Source: an uncultured Pelagibacteraceae bacterium
GTDB lineage: Bacteria; Pseudomonadota; Alphaproteobacteria; Pelagibacterales; Pelagibacteraceae
NCBI GenBank assembly: GCA_902634695.1
Contig: CACPLE010000003.1
Location: 1 to 48,328 of the forward strand
Reading direction: 5' to 3'
Length of the DNA: 48,328 nucleotides
Position numbers and translations under genes: made by a program. The notes under the pieces are model-generated. The model saw only the letters and a list, made by a program, of their open reading frames with translations. It was not told the DNA's origin and made no database searches. Of this stretch, positions 16,909 through 27,086 are shown one piece after another (the stretch's first letter is position 1; each line of letters starts with the position of its first letter).

Positions 16909-16938
16909 AAAAGGCCCTGTAAAATTACAGGGCCTTTT
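16909..16938. terminator. Bidirectional Rho-independent terminator
   Basis: A 14 bp perfect inverted repeat (AAAAGGCCCTGTAA at 16909-16922 and its complement at 16925-16938) gives a GC-rich stem with A/T runs on both outer sides. It lies between the convergent TPR-sulfotransferase and porin genes, so it can end both transcripts. It is the strongest terminator in the window. Confidence 0.92.
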
Positions 16939-16961
16939 AAATTATATACTAATTGTACTAA

Positions 16962-17978
16962 TTAGAATGCAAAAGTTATACCGATTTCAGTATGTTCTGA
17001 TTCATTAGCAACAACGTTAGTTACATCATCAGCTGAGTTTCTGTGAGCTTTGAAAGTCATTCCACCAGTTGTGTATGATGCAGAAATACCAGTTGCTTCT
17101 TCGTCAACTGCTAATGTGCTGTCATCATTTTCATGCGCTTGGTATGAAATAGACAACTCATCGTTTACAGCGTAAAGAACACCCCATCTAGTTTGTTCAT
17201 CATCTGCTGTAGAACCGTATGTGTCTTTATTACTAACTTGGTAACCAGCTGTAATTGGACCGTAAACATATGTTACATACATTGTATCATAGTCATCAGT
17301 TTGAGCAGCTGTAGTTGAAGCAGCTTCACCAACACCAAAACCAACTTCTAAACCATCCATTGGATCTAATTTAATGAAACCTGATACAGTTGAAGCAGCT
17401 CCGCCGCCACCAGATACAGCACCACTAGCTGGTGTACCTGAACCTTTTGGCACATAACCAATACCGATTTCAACCATGTCATTGATAGTGTTCGCGTAAT
17501 GGAAACCAGTTGTTCCACCAGATACAGTACCTGATAAACCACCAGCTGTACTTGAACCGTCAACGTCAATACCATTTCCAACGTCTTCGTCAGCTGTTGG
17601 CATCATATCTTTAATTTTACCGATACCTCTAGCACTTGTACTTGCTTCGTAGTTAATTGAACCCATGTCACCCATATCAATAGTCATACCTAGACCAGAT
17701 ACAGCGCCATTAGCTAATCCTTGAGATACAGAAACAGTCCAACCGTTATCCATCTCTCCAGAACCACTGAAAGATAGGGTTTTATTCATACCCCAATTGT
17801 TACCAGTTACACCAATACCAGTTTCATCTGCAAAGTTTCCACCGTTGTCCTCAGCACCACCTTTTGACGTATAAGTCAAATTAGCAGTACCAGTTACTGA
17901 AACAGCGCCAGCATATGCAGAAGTTGCTACCAATGTACCAGCAAGAGCAGTTAAACCTGCTTTTTTCCAGTTATTCAT
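16962..17978 (-). CDS. Outer-membrane porin
   Basis: The 338-residue protein has a signal peptide (MNNWKKAGLTALAGTLVATSAYA, cleavage after about residue 23). A Gly/Thr/Ser-rich beta-barrel follows, ending in ...EIGITFAF with the terminal Phe needed for BAM recognition. Strands such as VSVTGTANLTYTSKGG and HTEIGITFAF are typical of Gram-negative porins. It would let small nutrients through the outer membrane. Base composition and codon use are clearly less AT-rich than those of its neighbours, which fits strong expression rather than foreign origin. The ribosome-binding site AAAGGAGAA is the best in the window, and there is a 203 bp leader and a strong terminator. Confidence 0.92.
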   Translation of the reverse strand: MNNWKKAGLTALAGTLVATSAYAGAVSVTGTANLTYTSKGGAEDNGGNFADETGIGVTGNNWGMNKTLSFSGSGEMDNGWTVSVSQGLANGAVSGLGMTIDMGDMGSINYEASTSARGIGKIKDMMPTADEDVGNGIDVDGSSTAGGLSGTVSGGTTGFHYANTINDMVEIGIGYVPKGSGTPASGAVSGGGGAASTVSGFIKLDPMDGLEVGFGVGEAASTTAAQTDDYDTMYVTYVYGPITAGYQVSNKDTYGSTADDEQTRWGVLYAVNDELSISYQAHENDDSTLAVDEEATGISASYTTGGMTFKAHRNSADDVTNVVANESEHTEIGITFAF

Positions 17979-18181
17979 AGTTTTCTCCTTTGTTTATTTT
18001 TAATTAATTATTAATTAAGCCTATAAAAATTTATAAGCATGGGAAAATTATCATAATTGCTATATTTTATTAGCAAATTTCACATATTTATTAATATTTA
18101 TTGATAGTGTTGCATAAATATCACTAAAATATATCTTTTTTATGCCATTAGTTTTATGATAATCAAACTCTATAGAAATTT
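17979..18181 (-). promoter_or_regulatory. Porin promoter/leader region with two dyad-symmetric elements
   Basis: This 203 bp gap between the divergent porin and DUF3576 genes contains the AGGAG ribosome-binding site just before the porin ATG. It also has a hairpin-forming dyad at 18019-18038 (GCCTATAAA/TTTATAAGC, one G-U pair in RNA), and a perfect 6 bp inverted repeat with 8 bp spacer at 18057-18076 (TTGCTA...TAGCAA on both strands). The second could be an operator or lie in the promoter; the first would be in the leader RNA if transcription starts upstream of it. A TAATTAAT-rich stretch at about 18000-18018 lies between hairpin and start. No known riboswitch is recognised. The DUF3576 promoter must lie at the other end. 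Confidence 0.5.
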
Positions 18182-18793
18182 ATGAAAATCATCAATTTTA
18201 AGGGAAAATTTATATCATATAATGTTTGTATATTGCTTATATTGGCTATGAGCTCGTTTTTTTTGAATTCATGCGGTCCGTTAAAGCCAAAAAAAGTTGA
18301 TCTTAGAAAAATTCCAGGAGATCCAAAATTAAAAAGGGAAAGAAATATCCGTGAGGGTAGAGGATTTAGAGCTATGAGCTTACTGGAAAAAGATAAGAGT
18401 GGAAATTTTCAATTCGCCTCATCAAATGAAATGTGGCGTGCTAGTTTAGATTTATTAGATTTTACTCCTCTGTCTAATGTTGATTATTCTGGAGGTCTTA
18501 TAATTACGGATTGGTTTAGTGAAGATTCTTCACAGGATCCTTTAAAAATTACAGTAAGGTTTTTATCTAATGAAATTAGAGTAGATGGTCTTAAAATAAT
18601 CATCCATAGAAAAATCTGTAAAAAAGAAGATAAAAATAATTGCAAAGTAGTAAAAGACGATAGCACTCTAGGACAAGAAATTAAATTAGCAATTTTAAGA
18701 AAAGCAGCAACAATTCAAGATTCAGAAATAGGAAAAGACCAAAGAGAATACACAGAATCTGGACCGGGTAGTGATGCACCATCCAAGTATTAA
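18182..18793 (+). CDS. DUF3576 lipoprotein
   Basis: The 203-residue protein has a lipoprotein signal with lipobox LNSC (Cys31). The body matches DUF3576: NEMWRASLDLLDFTPLSNVD, GGLIITDWFSE, and KITVRFLSNEIRVDGLKIII. In alphaproteobacteria this lipoprotein lies directly before leuS-lptE, as here, which suggests a role at the outer membrane. The function is not established. A second Met with a shorter signal is possible, but the lipobox fits the chosen start. It lies 57 bp upstream of leuS. Confidence 0.88.
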   Translation: MKIINFKGKFISYNVCILLILAMSSFFLNSCGPLKPKKVDLRKIPGDPKLKRERNIREGRGFRAMSLLEKDKSGNFQFASSNEMWRASLDLLDFTPLSNVDYSGGLIITDWFSEDSSQDPLKITVRFLSNEIRVDGLKIIIHRKICKKEDKNNCKVVKDDSTLGQEIKLAILRKAATIQDSEIGKDQREYTESGPGSDAPSKY

Positions 18794-18850
18794 TGATTGA
18801 TTTAAAAAATAATAAAAAGTATTGAATTTAAAATTAATTTTTTTAAATAA

Positions 18851-21397
18851 ATGGATAGATATAATTTCAAAACCGTTGAGAAAAAATGGCAGACTTTTTG
18901 GGAAAAAAATAAAAAATATAAAACTAAAATAGATAAGAGTAAAAAAAAATTTTATTGCTTAGAAATGTTTCCATATCCATCTGGAAAAATCCATATGGGT
19001 CATGTGAGAAATTATACAATTGGTGACGTATTAGCACGAGTAAAATCAATGCAAGGTTATAATGTTTTGCATCCTATGGGATGGGATTCTTTTGGTTTGC
19101 CAGCTGAAAATGCAGCTAAAGAAAATAATTTACATCCAAAAAAATGGACTGAGTCCAATATTTCAACTATGAAAAAACAACTAAAAAAAATGGGTTTATC
19201 ATTAGACTGGGATAGAGAAATATCTACCTGTTCTGAAGAATATTATAAACATCAACAACTTTTTTTTCTTGAGCTATATGAAAAAGGTTTAGTTTATAGA
19301 AAAGAAAATTATGTTAATTGGGATCCAGTTGAAAAAACAGTTTTAGCAAATGAACAAGTTATTGATGGCAAGGGCTGGAGATCTGGAATACCGGTCGAAA
19401 GAAAAAAATTAAATCAATGGTTTTTTAACATATCAAAATTTTCTGAAGAACTTCTCAAGGGACTTGGAACATTAAAAAATTGGCCTGAGAAAGTAAAAAC
19501 AATGCAAAAAAATTGGATTGGCAAATCCTTTGGTTGTGAAATTGACTTTAAAATAGAGGGTAATTCATCAATTGATAAAATTAAATGTTTTACAACAAGA
19601 CCTGATACTTTATTTGGATTTTCATTTTTAGCTGTTTCTGTTGATCATCCTATTTCAAAATATTATTTAAATGACTCTGAATTTAAAAAATTTAAATTAG
19701 ATTGTTCAAAAACTGGCACAACAGAAGAATCTATTGCGCTTGGCGAAAAAATTGGGTTTAAAACAAATTTGTTTGCTATTAATCCTTTAGACAAAAGTCA
19801 AAAAGTTCCTGTATATTTTGCAAATTTTGTTCTAATGGACTATGGTTTTGGAGCTGTTTTTGGATGCCCAGCACATGATCAAAGAGACTTGGACTTTGCT
19901 AATAAATATAAATTAAAAGTTAAAACAGTAGTAAAACCAATTGATGAAGATGATAAATTTAGTGTCATTAAAGAAGCATATACCGGTTCTGGAATTGTAA
20001 TTAATTCTGATTTTTTAAATGGTTTAAAAGTTCCAGATGAATCAATTATTAAAACTATAGATATACTTGAAGAAAAAAAATTAGGAAAAAAAAAAATTAA
20101 TTTCAGATTAAAAGATTGGGGTGTGTCAAGACAAAGGTACTGGGGCTGTCCAATACCAATGGCTTATGACCAAAATGGAAAAGTTTTTCCTATTCCTAAA
20201 AAAAATTTACCAGTAAAATTACCAGAAAATATTGACTTAAATTTTAAAGGTAATCCACTTGATAATGCAAAAGAATGGAAAAAAGTTAAAATAGATGGAA
20301 AAGAATTAATTAGGGAAACTGATACATTAGACACATTTGTTGATTCATCCTGGTACTTTATTAGATTTTGTTCACCAACTAATGAAAAATATGGTTTTGA
20401 TTATGATGAATTAAAATATTGGATGCCCGTTGATCAGTATATTGGAGGCGTTGAACATGCAATATTGCATCTACTTTATTCAAGATTTTTTACAATGGCT
20501 TTAAATTATAAAAATAAAAATTTTAATATAACTGAACCATTTCAAGGACTATTTACACAAGGTATGGTTTGTCACGAAACTTACAAAGATACTAACAACA
20601 AATGGCTAAGTCCTGAGGAAGTTGAAACTAAAGATGGAAAAAATTTCTTTATAAAGAAAAATCCAGAAAAAAAAGTAAAAGTTGGGCCTTCAGAATCTAT
20701 GTCAAAATCAAAAAAAAATACTGTAGATCCTGAAAAAATTATTGAAAATTATGGTGCTGATGCAGTTAGATTATTCATGTTATCTGATAGTCCACCAGAA
20801 AAAGACGTTCAATGGTCTGAACAAGGAATGCTTGCCTGTTATAAATTTGTTCAAAAACTATGGTCATTGCATGAAAAAATTAAATCTATATTAGATAAAA
20901 GTGAAAAAAATTCTGAAAAATCAGAAGAAATTTCAAAATTTACTAATCAACTAATTGATAGAATAAACATTAATTTAGAAAAATTTAATTATAACGTAAT
21001 TATTGCTAGTATTTATGAAACCTACAATTTTTTAAATCAAAAAATTAATTCACAAATAAATAGTGATGAATTATTTGAAAATTATAAGAAAATTTTATCT
21101 ATTATATATCCAATAATTCCTCATTATGCATCTGAATGCCTTGAAGACTTAAAGACTAATCATAATGTAAAATGGCCAATTGTAGATAAACGATTTCTGG
21201 TAAGTGATGATGTAAATATTGTAATACAAATAAATGGGAAAAAAAGATCAATTATTAATTGTAAAAAAGGAATAAGTGAGGAATCTTTAAGAAAAATAAT
21301 AGATAATGATGAAAAAATTAATAAGTTCTTTAATAAAAAAGGAGATATTAAAAGTATTTTTATCAAGGATAGATTGTTAAATTTAATTATAAAATAA
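18851..21397 (+). CDS. leuS: Leucyl-tRNA synthetase
   Basis: The 848-residue class I synthetase has the HIGH-type motif [15 protein letters not shown] from about residue 40 and the second catalytic motif [14 protein letters not shown] near 614. The CP1 editing domain lies between (about 230-420), with [20 protein letters not shown] and the conserved TxRPDT block. It charges tRNA-Leu and hydrolyses mischarged tRNA. Length is normal. The C-terminal domain is Lys/Asn/Ile-rich. It starts the chain leuS-lptE-holA, with 5 bp between leuS and lptE. Confidence 0.98.
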   Translation: MDRYNFKTVEKKWQTFWEKNKKYKTKIDKSKKKFYCLEMFPYPSGKIHMGHVRNYTIGDVLARVKSMQGYNVLHPMGWDSFGLPAENAAKENNLHPKKWTESNISTMKKQLKKMGLSLDWDREISTCSEEYYKHQQLFFLELYEKGLVYRKENYVNWDPVEKTVLANEQVIDGKGWRSGIPVERKKLNQWFFNISKFSEELLKGLGTLKNWPEKVKTMQKNWIGKSFGCEIDFKIEGNSSIDKIKCFTTRPDTLFGFSFLAVSVDHPISKYYLNDSEFKKFKLDCSKTGTTEESIALGEKIGFKTNLFAINPLDKSQKVPVYFANFVLMDYGFGAVFGCPAHDQRDLDFANKYKLKVKTVVKPIDEDDKFSVIKEAYTGSGIVINSDFLNGLKVPDESIIKTIDILEEKKLGKKKINFRLKDWGVSRQRYWGCPIPMAYDQNGKVFPIPKKNLPVKLPENIDLNFKGNPLDNAKEWKKVKIDGKELIRETDTLDTFVDSSWYFIRFCSPTNEKYGFDYDELKYWMPVDQYIGGVEHAILHLLYSRFFTMALNYKNKNFNITEPFQGLFTQGMVCHETYKDTNNKWLSPEEVETKDGKNFFIKKNPEKKVKVGPSESMSKSKKNTVDPEKIIENYGADAVRLFMLSDSPPEKDVQWSEQGMLACYKFVQKLWSLHEKIKSILDKSEKNSEKSEEISKFTNQLIDRININLEKFNYNVIIASIYETYNFLNQKINSQINSDELFENYKKILSIIYPIIPHYASECLEDLKTNHNVKWPIVDKRFLVSDDVNIVIQINGKKRSIINCKKGISEESLRKIIDNDEKINKFFNKKGDIKSIFIKDRLLNLIIK

Positions 21398-21402
21398 TAA
21401 TA

Positions 21403-21867
21403 ATGAATAAAATAATTACCGTATTTCTTTTTTTTTTATTGCTGGGCTGCGGATTTAGTCCAATTTATTCAGATAAAGAATTAGATAAAAATTATAATTT
21501 TTCAATAAATACAATAAATTTTTCTGGAGATAATAGCATCAACCAAAACTTAAAAAATAACTTGATTAGATACAGCAATACTAAAAATCCAATTAAATAT
21601 GATCTAAATATCAATTCAAGCAGCAAAAAAACTATTATAACAAAAAATAAAAAAGGAAACCCAGAAATTTTTACGATGGAAATTTTACTTAATATAAATG
21701 TATACACAGATAATGAACTAATAATTAATCAAAAATTAAGTAAAACTTTTGATTATAAAAATAAATCAAATAAATTTGAATTACGAAAATACGAAAATAA
21801 CATTAAGAAAAATTTATCCAAAAATCTAGTACGAGATATTATAAAATTACTTTATTCTAGAAAATGA
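21403..21867 (+). CDS. lptE: LPS-assembly lipoprotein LptE
   Basis: The 154-residue protein has a lipobox LLGC (Cys16) followed by GFSPIYSD, the typical LptE start. A short alpha/beta domain follows with YDLNINSSSKKTIITKNKKG and VYTDNELIINQKLSKTFDYK. LptE plugs the LptD barrel and helps place LPS in the outer membrane. Primary sequence conservation in this family is low; the call rests on the lipobox, size and fixed position between leuS and holA. It overlaps holA by 4 bp (ATGA). Confidence 0.85.
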   Translation: MNKIITVFLFFLLLGCGFSPIYSDKELDKNYNFSINTINFSGDNSINQNLKNNLIRYSNTKNPIKYDLNINSSSKKTIITKNKKGNPEIFTMEILLNINVYTDNELIINQKLSKTFDYKNKSNKFELRKYENNIKKNLSKNLVRDIIKLLYSRK

Positions 21868-22868
21868 TAAAAAAAAGTTTTGAATTAGATAAAATTAATT
21901 TTAAAAAATATAATCTATATCTTTTTTATGGTGAAAATGAGGGTTTTAAGAATGAAATTATTAAAAAAAATTTTGAAAATAATTATAAAGGAAAAATATA
22001 TAGATATGAAGAAAAAGATATTCTAGAAGATAAAAATACTTTTTTAAATGGAATTTTTACAAAATCTTTTTTTGAAGACACAAAACTTATAATAATTTCA
22101 AGAGTTAGTGATAAAATTAAAGATGTAATTGAAGAAATAACACTAAAAGAAATTTCCGATGTAAAAATAATTTTATTGGCAGGTCCTTTAGAAAAAAAAT
22201 CAAAAATAAGGAATTTTTTTGAAAAGGGTAAAAGTATAATTTGTATACCTTTTTACTCTGATAATATTCAAACATTAAGTAATATTGCAATTAAATATTT
22301 TAAAGAAAAAAAAATAGCAATTTCACAACAATTAATTAATTTAATAATTGAAAGAAGTAATGGTGATAGAAAAAACTTAAATAATGAATTAAATAAAATA
22401 GAAAATTTTTCGAAAAGTAAAAAAAAAATTGAAGTTGAAGATATTTTAAAACTCACAAATCTTGCAGAAAACTATAATGCATCTGAACTCGTAGATAATT
22501 GTCTTAATAAAAATGCTAAAAAAACATCAAATATCTTGAATGAAAATATCTATTCAAATGAAGACTGTATAATGATTGTAAGAACACTTTTAAACAAAAC
22601 CAAAAGACTACTAAAATTAAAAGAGATCACAAAAAATAACGAAAATATTGACCAAGCTGTAACAAATTTCAAACCACCTATTTTTTGGAAAGATAAAGAA
22701 ACCGTTAAAAATCAAATTTCAATATGGTCTCATTCTGATGTAGAAAAATTAATATTCAAAATAAATGATGTAGAATTATTAATAAAAATGAATTCTTTAA
22801 ATTCTTTAAATATTACTTCTGATTTTTTGATAAACACTGCAACAAGTAATACTAAATTTAATAGTTAG
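21864..22868 (+). CDS. holA: DNA polymerase III delta subunit
   Basis: The 334-residue protein is the clamp-loader wrench that opens the beta clamp. It starts with YNLYLFYGENEGFKNEII, the HolA N-terminal motif. It shows LINLIIERSNGDRKNLNNEL (the family G-D-R-x-L-x-N-E-L block) near residue 160. Sequence is divergent but length and position after lptE fit. Its 3' end overlaps parB by 11 bp on the opposite strand, marking the switch from rightward to leftward genes. Confidence 0.92.
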   Translation: MIKKSFELDKINFKKYNLYLFYGENEGFKNEIIKKNFENNYKGKIYRYEEKDILEDKNTFLNGIFTKSFFEDTKLIIISRVSDKIKDVIEEITLKEISDVKIILLAGPLEKKSKIRNFFEKGKSIICIPFYSDNIQTLSNIAIKYFKEKKIAISQQLINLIIERSNGDRKNLNNELNKIENFSKSKKKIEVEDILKLTNLAENYNASELVDNCLNKNAKKTSNILNENIYSNEDCIMIVRTLLNKTKRLLKLKEITKNNENIDQAVTNFKPPIFWKDKETVKNQISIWSHSDVEKLIFKINDVELLIKMNSLNSLNITSDFLINTATSNTKFNS

Positions 22869-23706
22869 CTTTTATTACCATTATCAGTCTATTTAATTGA
22901 TCAAGGTCTTTATATTCGAAAGTCAATGATCCTGAATTATTTTTTCTATTTTTTATTGAAGTGTTTAAACCAATTCTTTCTTTTAATGAACTTTCGAGCT
23001 CCTTAATATTAGAATCTTTCGAAATAATTTTTGGTATTTTTTTAGTTTTAAAAAAACGTACCAAGTTTTCTGCTTGTCTCACCGATAATTTTTTGTCTAA
23101 AATTTTTTTTGCAACAAAAAAAGCATTTTCAAGACCAACTAAGATTTTGGCATGTCCCTGAGAAAGCTTGCCAATTTCTACTAGTTGAACCACTTCTTTT
23201 GGCAATGTTAAAAGTCTTAAACAATTAGATATATGACTTCTGCTTTTACCTATAAATTTTGCAACTTTTTCATGGTCATATTTAAAATCATCAATCAGTC
23301 TTTGATATCCATTTGCTTCTTCTATTGGATTTAAATCATGCCTTTGTACATTTTCGACTATAGCAAATTCCAAAGACTTCAGGTCATCTGCTTCTGTTAT
23401 TACTACGGGAACTTCATGAAGACCAGCATTTTGAGCTGCAAGCCATCTCCTTTCTCCTGCTATAATTTCATACTTATCATTATTATTTTTTAATTCTCTT
23501 ACAATAATTGGCTGGATTACACCTCTTTCTTTAATTGAATTGGAAAGTTCTTCTAAACTTTCTTTGTCAAAATACTTCCTGGGTTGAAATTTGTTTTTCA
23601 CTAAATTTGCTATAGGAAGCTTATTAATATTAGTATTAACTTTATTATCTCCTATTAGAGAAGATAGACCTCTACCTAATCCTTTCCTGATTTTAAATGT
23701 ATCCAT
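22858..23706 (-). CDS. parB: Chromosome partitioning protein ParB
   Basis: The 282-residue protein begins with RKGLGRGLSSLIGD and has the CTP-binding N-domain (IANLVKNKFQPRKYFD, GVIQPIIVREL, EIIAGERRWLAAQ). The AIVENVQRHDLNPIEEA box and a helix-turn-helix (YDHEKVAKFIGKSRSHISNC) for parS binding follow. A short C-terminal dimer domain closes it. ParB loads at parS, spreads along DNA and is moved by ParA. A near-consensus parS lies about 1.4 kb away inside rsmG. It is translationally coupled to parA (TAATG). Confidence 0.97.
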   Translation of the reverse strand: MDTFKIRKGLGRGLSSLIGDNKVNTNINKLPIANLVKNKFQPRKYFDKESLEELSNSIKERGVIQPIIVRELKNNNDKYEIIAGERRWLAAQNAGLHEVPVVITEADDLKSLEFAIVENVQRHDLNPIEEANGYQRLIDDFKYDHEKVAKFIGKSRSHISNCLRLLTLPKEVVQLVEIGKLSQGHAKILVGLENAFFVAKKILDKKLSVRQAENLVRFFKTKKIPKIISKDSNIKELESSLKERIGLNTSIKNRKNNSGSLTFEYKDLDQLNRLIMVIKANY

Positions 23707-24509
23707 TATGCAGCACTTTCAAATGTTTCATGTTTATTTAAAAATTCTTCAGTAAAGTTAAAATACGATTTACTACCCGGACATATTTTATCATAAATTA
23801 AAACTGGAACTCCATGTGAAGGAGCCTCTGATAATCTAACATTTCTAGGTATAACGGTAGAATAGACCTTTTCCTTAAAATAATCCCTAGCCTCTTTTTC
23901 AACCTGGCCAGATAACTTATTTCGCTTATCATACATAGTTAGTAATATTCCTTTAATCTTAAGTTCAGAATTTAAATTAATTTTAATTCTTTCAATAGTT
24001 TTCATTAACTGAGTAAGTCCTTCAAGTGCAAAAAATTCGGTTTGTAATGGTACTATAATTGAACTTGATGCCACTAAAGCCATTACCGTAAGTAAACTAA
24101 GTGATGGTGGGCAATCTATAAAAATATAGTCATATTCGCTCTCAAAATCCTTTAAATATGCCATTATTTGCTCTTTAAGAATAAAGGCTCTTCTACTATC
24201 TCCGGCTGTTTCAACTTCCAATCCAGACAAATCAACATTAGATGGAATTAAATCTAATTTTTGAAATTGAGTTTTTTTAACAGTATCCAAAAATTTTTTC
24301 TCACCATTAAGAACTGCATAAATTGTTTCACTAGAATTTTCTGAATTTGACATTCCCAAACCTGTTGTGGCGTTACCTTGAGGGTCTAAATCTATTACTA
24401 AAATTTTTTTATTTTTTAAAGCTAATCCTGCTGCCAAGTTTACAGCTGTTGTAGTTTTACCTACTCCACCCTTTTGATTTATGATTGATATTATTTCTGT
24501 CTTAATCAT
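23706..24509 (-). CDS. parA: Chromosome partitioning ATPase ParA
   Basis: The 267-residue deviant Walker ATPase reads ISIINQKGGVGKTTTAVNLA from about residue 6, then VIDLDPQGNATTGLG and YDYIFIDCPPSLSLLTVMAL. It binds DNA non-specifically as an ATP dimer and positions ParB-bound origins. It is of the short chromosomal (Soj) type without the long N-terminal extension of plasmid ParA. It sits between rsmG (ATGA overlap) and parB (TAATG overlap). Confidence 0.97.
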   Translation of the reverse strand: MIKTEIISIINQKGGVGKTTTAVNLAAGLALKNKKILVIDLDPQGNATTGLGMSNSENSSETIYAVLNGEKKFLDTVKKTQFQKLDLIPSNVDLSGLEVETAGDSRRAFILKEQIMAYLKDFESEYDYIFIDCPPSLSLLTVMALVASSSIIVPLQTEFFALEGLTQLMKTIERIKINLNSELKIKGILLTMYDKRNKLSGQVEKEARDYFKEKVYSTVIPRNVRLSEAPSHGVPVLIYDKICPGSKSYFNFTEEFLNKHETFESAA

Positions 24510-25138
24510 CTTTTTTTTACATTTTTAATATTTATTAAAAACGAATCTTTGCTTGTGGTACTCCTTATATTCTTATACTCAAATTCCCATTTCTTAATAG
24601 TGTTCTCCAATAATTGTTTTCCATTTTTCCCCATGAAAACAACTAAATTTGATAAATCTGAAAAATTTTTATCTATAAGTTCCAGGATTATTGGCAAAGG
24701 TTTGAACGCACGAGCAATTACAGTTCCCGAAATAATATTTTTTTCTTTAAACAAATCTTTTTCATGAACGTCAAAGTCCAATTTAAGTTTTTCCCTTACC
24801 TCTCTTAAAAAATTACTTTTGTGGTAGCTTTTTTCATAAAGTTTTAATTTAGTTTTTGATTTCTTTTCTCTAAGCATTATAGAAATTACTACACCTGGAA
24901 GCCCACCTCCTGAACCTAGATCTGTACACATTTTGCTATTTAAGTCAATTAAATCAATGGCTTGTGCGCTATCCTCTATATGCCTTTTTATTAAATTTCC
25001 TATATCTTTTCTACTAATAAGATTAATTTCCTTATTTTTCTCTAATAATAGGTTTTTATAGTGATCCAATAATTCAATTGTTTCACGTGAAACGTTAAAT
25101 CTATCTAAATTTATATATTTTTTAGAATCAATACCCAT
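24506..25138 (-). CDS. rsmG: 16S rRNA (guanine527-N7)-methyltransferase RsmG
   Basis: The 210-residue SAM methyltransferase shows DLGSGGGLPGVVISIML near residue 75 (SAM-binding), the upstream NLISRKDIGNLIKRHIEDS, and VIARAFKPLPIILEL. It methylates G527 of 16S rRNA; loss gives streptomycin resistance in other bacteria. The N-terminal codons for NVSRET read through a parS palindrome, so the DNA there serves two functions. Coupled to mnmG (TAATG) and parA (ATGA). Confidence 0.96.
   Translation of the reverse strand: MGIDSKKYINLDRFNVSRETIELLDHYKNLLLEKNKEINLISRKDIGNLIKRHIEDSAQAIDLIDLNSKMCTDLGSGGGLPGVVISIMLREKKSKTKLKLYEKSYHKSNFLREVREKLKLDFDVHEKDLFKEKNIISGTVIARAFKPLPIILELIDKNFSDLSNLVVFMGKNGKQLLENTIKKWEFEYKNIRSTTSKDSFLINIKNVKKR
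25079..25094. other. parS centromere site inside rsmG
   Basis: TGTTTCACGTGAAACG matches the parS consensus (TGTTTCACGTGAAACA) at 15 of 16 positions, with a perfect 14 bp palindrome at 25080-25093. It lies in the 5' part of rsmG, next to parA and parB, and encodes the NVSRET residues. In other bacteria parS sites cluster near the origin and within or beside this same gene block. I saw no second copy in the window. Confidence 0.92.
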
Positions 25139-27009
25139 TAAGCTATTTGCTTAATAGACTTTCTTTTTACATGTGACAACAAAATATATGCAGCAGCTGG
25201 GGTAATACCGTCAATTCTTAAAGCTTGACCTAAAGTTTTTGGCTTAATTTGCTTAAATTTAGACTTTACTTCATTTGAAAGCCCATTTAAAAGATCATAA
25301 TCAATTTTATCTGGTATTAATAAGTTCTCATCTCTTTTGAAAGCTAATATATCTGCTTTTTGCTTTATTAAGTATCCTGCGTAATGTGCATTAATTTCAA
25401 TCTGATCATCAATTTCTTTGCTATAAAATGGTATATTAGGCCATATCTGTCTTATTTTATGCATGTTTACGTTTTTTTGGCTTAGTATTTCAGTAGATTT
25501 TCTTGAAATACCATCCTTTGCTACTTTTATTGAATAGTTCTCGGCCTTAGAAGGGGTAATTTGTAATTTTGACATGATTTTATCAACATGAGTGATTCTA
25601 GCTAATTTTTCCTTAAATATAAGGATACGATCTTTTGATATAAGACCAATTTTAATTCCCTTATCAGTCAATCTTTGATCAGCATTATCAGCTCTTAAGG
25701 AAAGTCTGTACTCGGCTCTGGATGTAAACATCCGGTAAGGCTCTGCAACACCTTTGGTTACTAAATCATCTATCATAACTCCTATATAAGCTTCAGATCT
25801 ATCCAAAATAAATGGCTCAAAATTTTTTATTGATAAAGCTGCATTAATACCTGCTATTAAACCTTGGGCAGCTGCCTCTTCATATCCAGTGGTACCATTA
25901 ATTTGGCCAGCTAAATAAAGATTATGAATCTTTTTTGTCTCTAAAGTCAAAAAAAGTTCCCTGGGATCAACGTAATCATATTCAATAGCATAACCAGGCT
26001 GAATAATTTTAACGTTCTCTAAACCATTGATATTACTACATATTTCACTTTGAACATCTTCTGGGAGTGATGTTGATATTCCATTTGGATAAATATTATA
26101 ATCATTTAAACCTTCTGGTTCCAAAAATATTTGATGTCTAGTCTTATCAGTAAACTTAACTACCTTATCTTCTATTGATGGACAATATCTAGGACCAATG
26201 CCTTTAATAGAGCCTGAATACATTGCGCTTCTTTTTATATTTTTTGAAATAATTTTATGAACCTTTTCGTTCGTATATGTCACTCGACAAGAAATTTGTT
26301 TATTATAATTTTCTTTAGTTAAAAAAGAAAAAAAATATGGATCATCATCTGCAAACTGTTCTTCTAAATTATTATAATTTATTGTACGAGAATCAAGCCT
26401 AGGCGGTGTTCCAGTTTTTAATCTTCCAATTTTAAAATTATATTTCTTTAATTTTTCGCTTAAGCCTACTGATGGTTTTTCATTAATTCTTCCTGCAGGA
26501 ATTTTTTTTTCACCTACGTGAATTAATCCATTTAAAAAAGTACCAGTTGTTAAGATTAATTTTTTACAAAAAATTTTTTTTCCGCCTTCAGTAATAAAAC
26601 CATTTACACTGTTTTCTTTAAAAATAAAGTCGATTACAGGATCTGAAAAAACTGTTAAATTACAATAGTTTAGAAGTTTTTCTTGCATATATTTCTTATA
26701 TAATGATCTATCTGATTGAGTTCGGGGCCCTCTTACAGCTGGTCCTCTGCTTCTATTTAGCAGCCTAAACTGTATTCCAGACTTATCAGCTACTTCTCCC
26801 ATTAGTCCGTCAAGTGAATCAATTTCTCTAACTAAATGTCCTTTACCCAAACCACCTATGGCAGGATTACATGACATTTCTCCAATAGTTTTAACATTGT
26901 GGGTGAATAGTGCAGTGTTAACACCTAAGCGTGCTGATGCTGCAGCAGCTTCACATCCTGCGTGTCCTCCTCCAATAACAACTACATCAAATGAAAAATC
27001 TTTTTTCAT
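25138..27009 (-). CDS. mnmG: tRNA uridine-5-carboxymethylaminomethyl modification enzyme MnmG (GidA)
   Basis: The 623-residue flavoprotein has the FAD-binding [19 protein letters not shown] at 11-29, then [20 protein letters not shown] and [14 protein letters not shown]. The later [20 protein letters not shown] is also conserved, and the C-terminal helical domain ends with [20 protein letters not shown]. With MnmE it modifies the wobble uridine of several tRNAs, using FAD, a folate donor and glycine or ammonium. Length is normal. mnmE lies upstream, separated by 75 bp holding a terminator-like hairpin. Confidence 0.98.
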   Translation of the reverse strand: MKKDFSFDVVVIGGGHAGCEAAAASARLGVNTALFTHNVKTIGEMSCNPAIGGLGKGHLVREIDSLDGLMGEVADKSGIQFRLLNRSRGPAVRGPRTQSDRSLYKKYMQEKLLNYCNLTVFSDPVIDFIFKENSVNGFITEGGKKIFCKKLILTTGTFLNGLIHVGEKKIPAGRINEKPSVGLSEKLKKYNFKIGRLKTGTPPRLDSRTINYNNLEEQFADDDPYFFSFLTKENYNKQISCRVTYTNEKVHKIISKNIKRSAMYSGSIKGIGPRYCPSIEDKVVKFTDKTRHQIFLEPEGLNDYNIYPNGISTSLPEDVQSEICSNINGLENVKIIQPGYAIEYDYVDPRELFLTLETKKIHNLYLAGQINGTTGYEEAAAQGLIAGINAALSIKNFEPFILDRSEAYIGVMIDDLVTKGVAEPYRMFTSRAEYRLSLRADNADQRLTDKGIKIGLISKDRILIFKEKLARITHVDKIMSKLQITPSKAENYSIKVAKDGISRKSTEILSQKNVNMHKIRQIWPNIPFYSKEIDDQIEINAHYAGYLIKQKADILAFKRDENLLIPDKIDYDLLNGLSNEVKSKFKQIKPKTLGQALRIDGITPAAAYILLSHVKRKSIKQIA

Positions 27010-27061
27010 TCTTATAATTTATATTTCATTCTTTTTTTTACAAGAATTCTCTTAAATTGTT

Positions 27062-27086
27062 AAAAAAAGCCCATAAATTAAGGCTT
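27062..27086 (-). terminator. Rho-independent terminator after mnmE
   Basis: Read on the minus strand, the mnmE stop region forms AAGCC...GGCTT (arms 27082-27086 and 27067-27071; the 10 nt between may add one G-C pair), followed by seven T residues. The stem overlaps the mnmE stop codon. Readthrough into mnmG is likely partial, since mnmG needs either this transcript or a promoter in the 27010-27060 gap. Confidence 0.75.

Noticed and set aside
16962..17978. Porin gene as a horizontally acquired segment because of its higher GC
   Set aside because: dnaK shows a weaker form of the same shift; high expression and Gly/Ala/Thr-rich beta-barrel composition explain it, and no mobile element flanks it.
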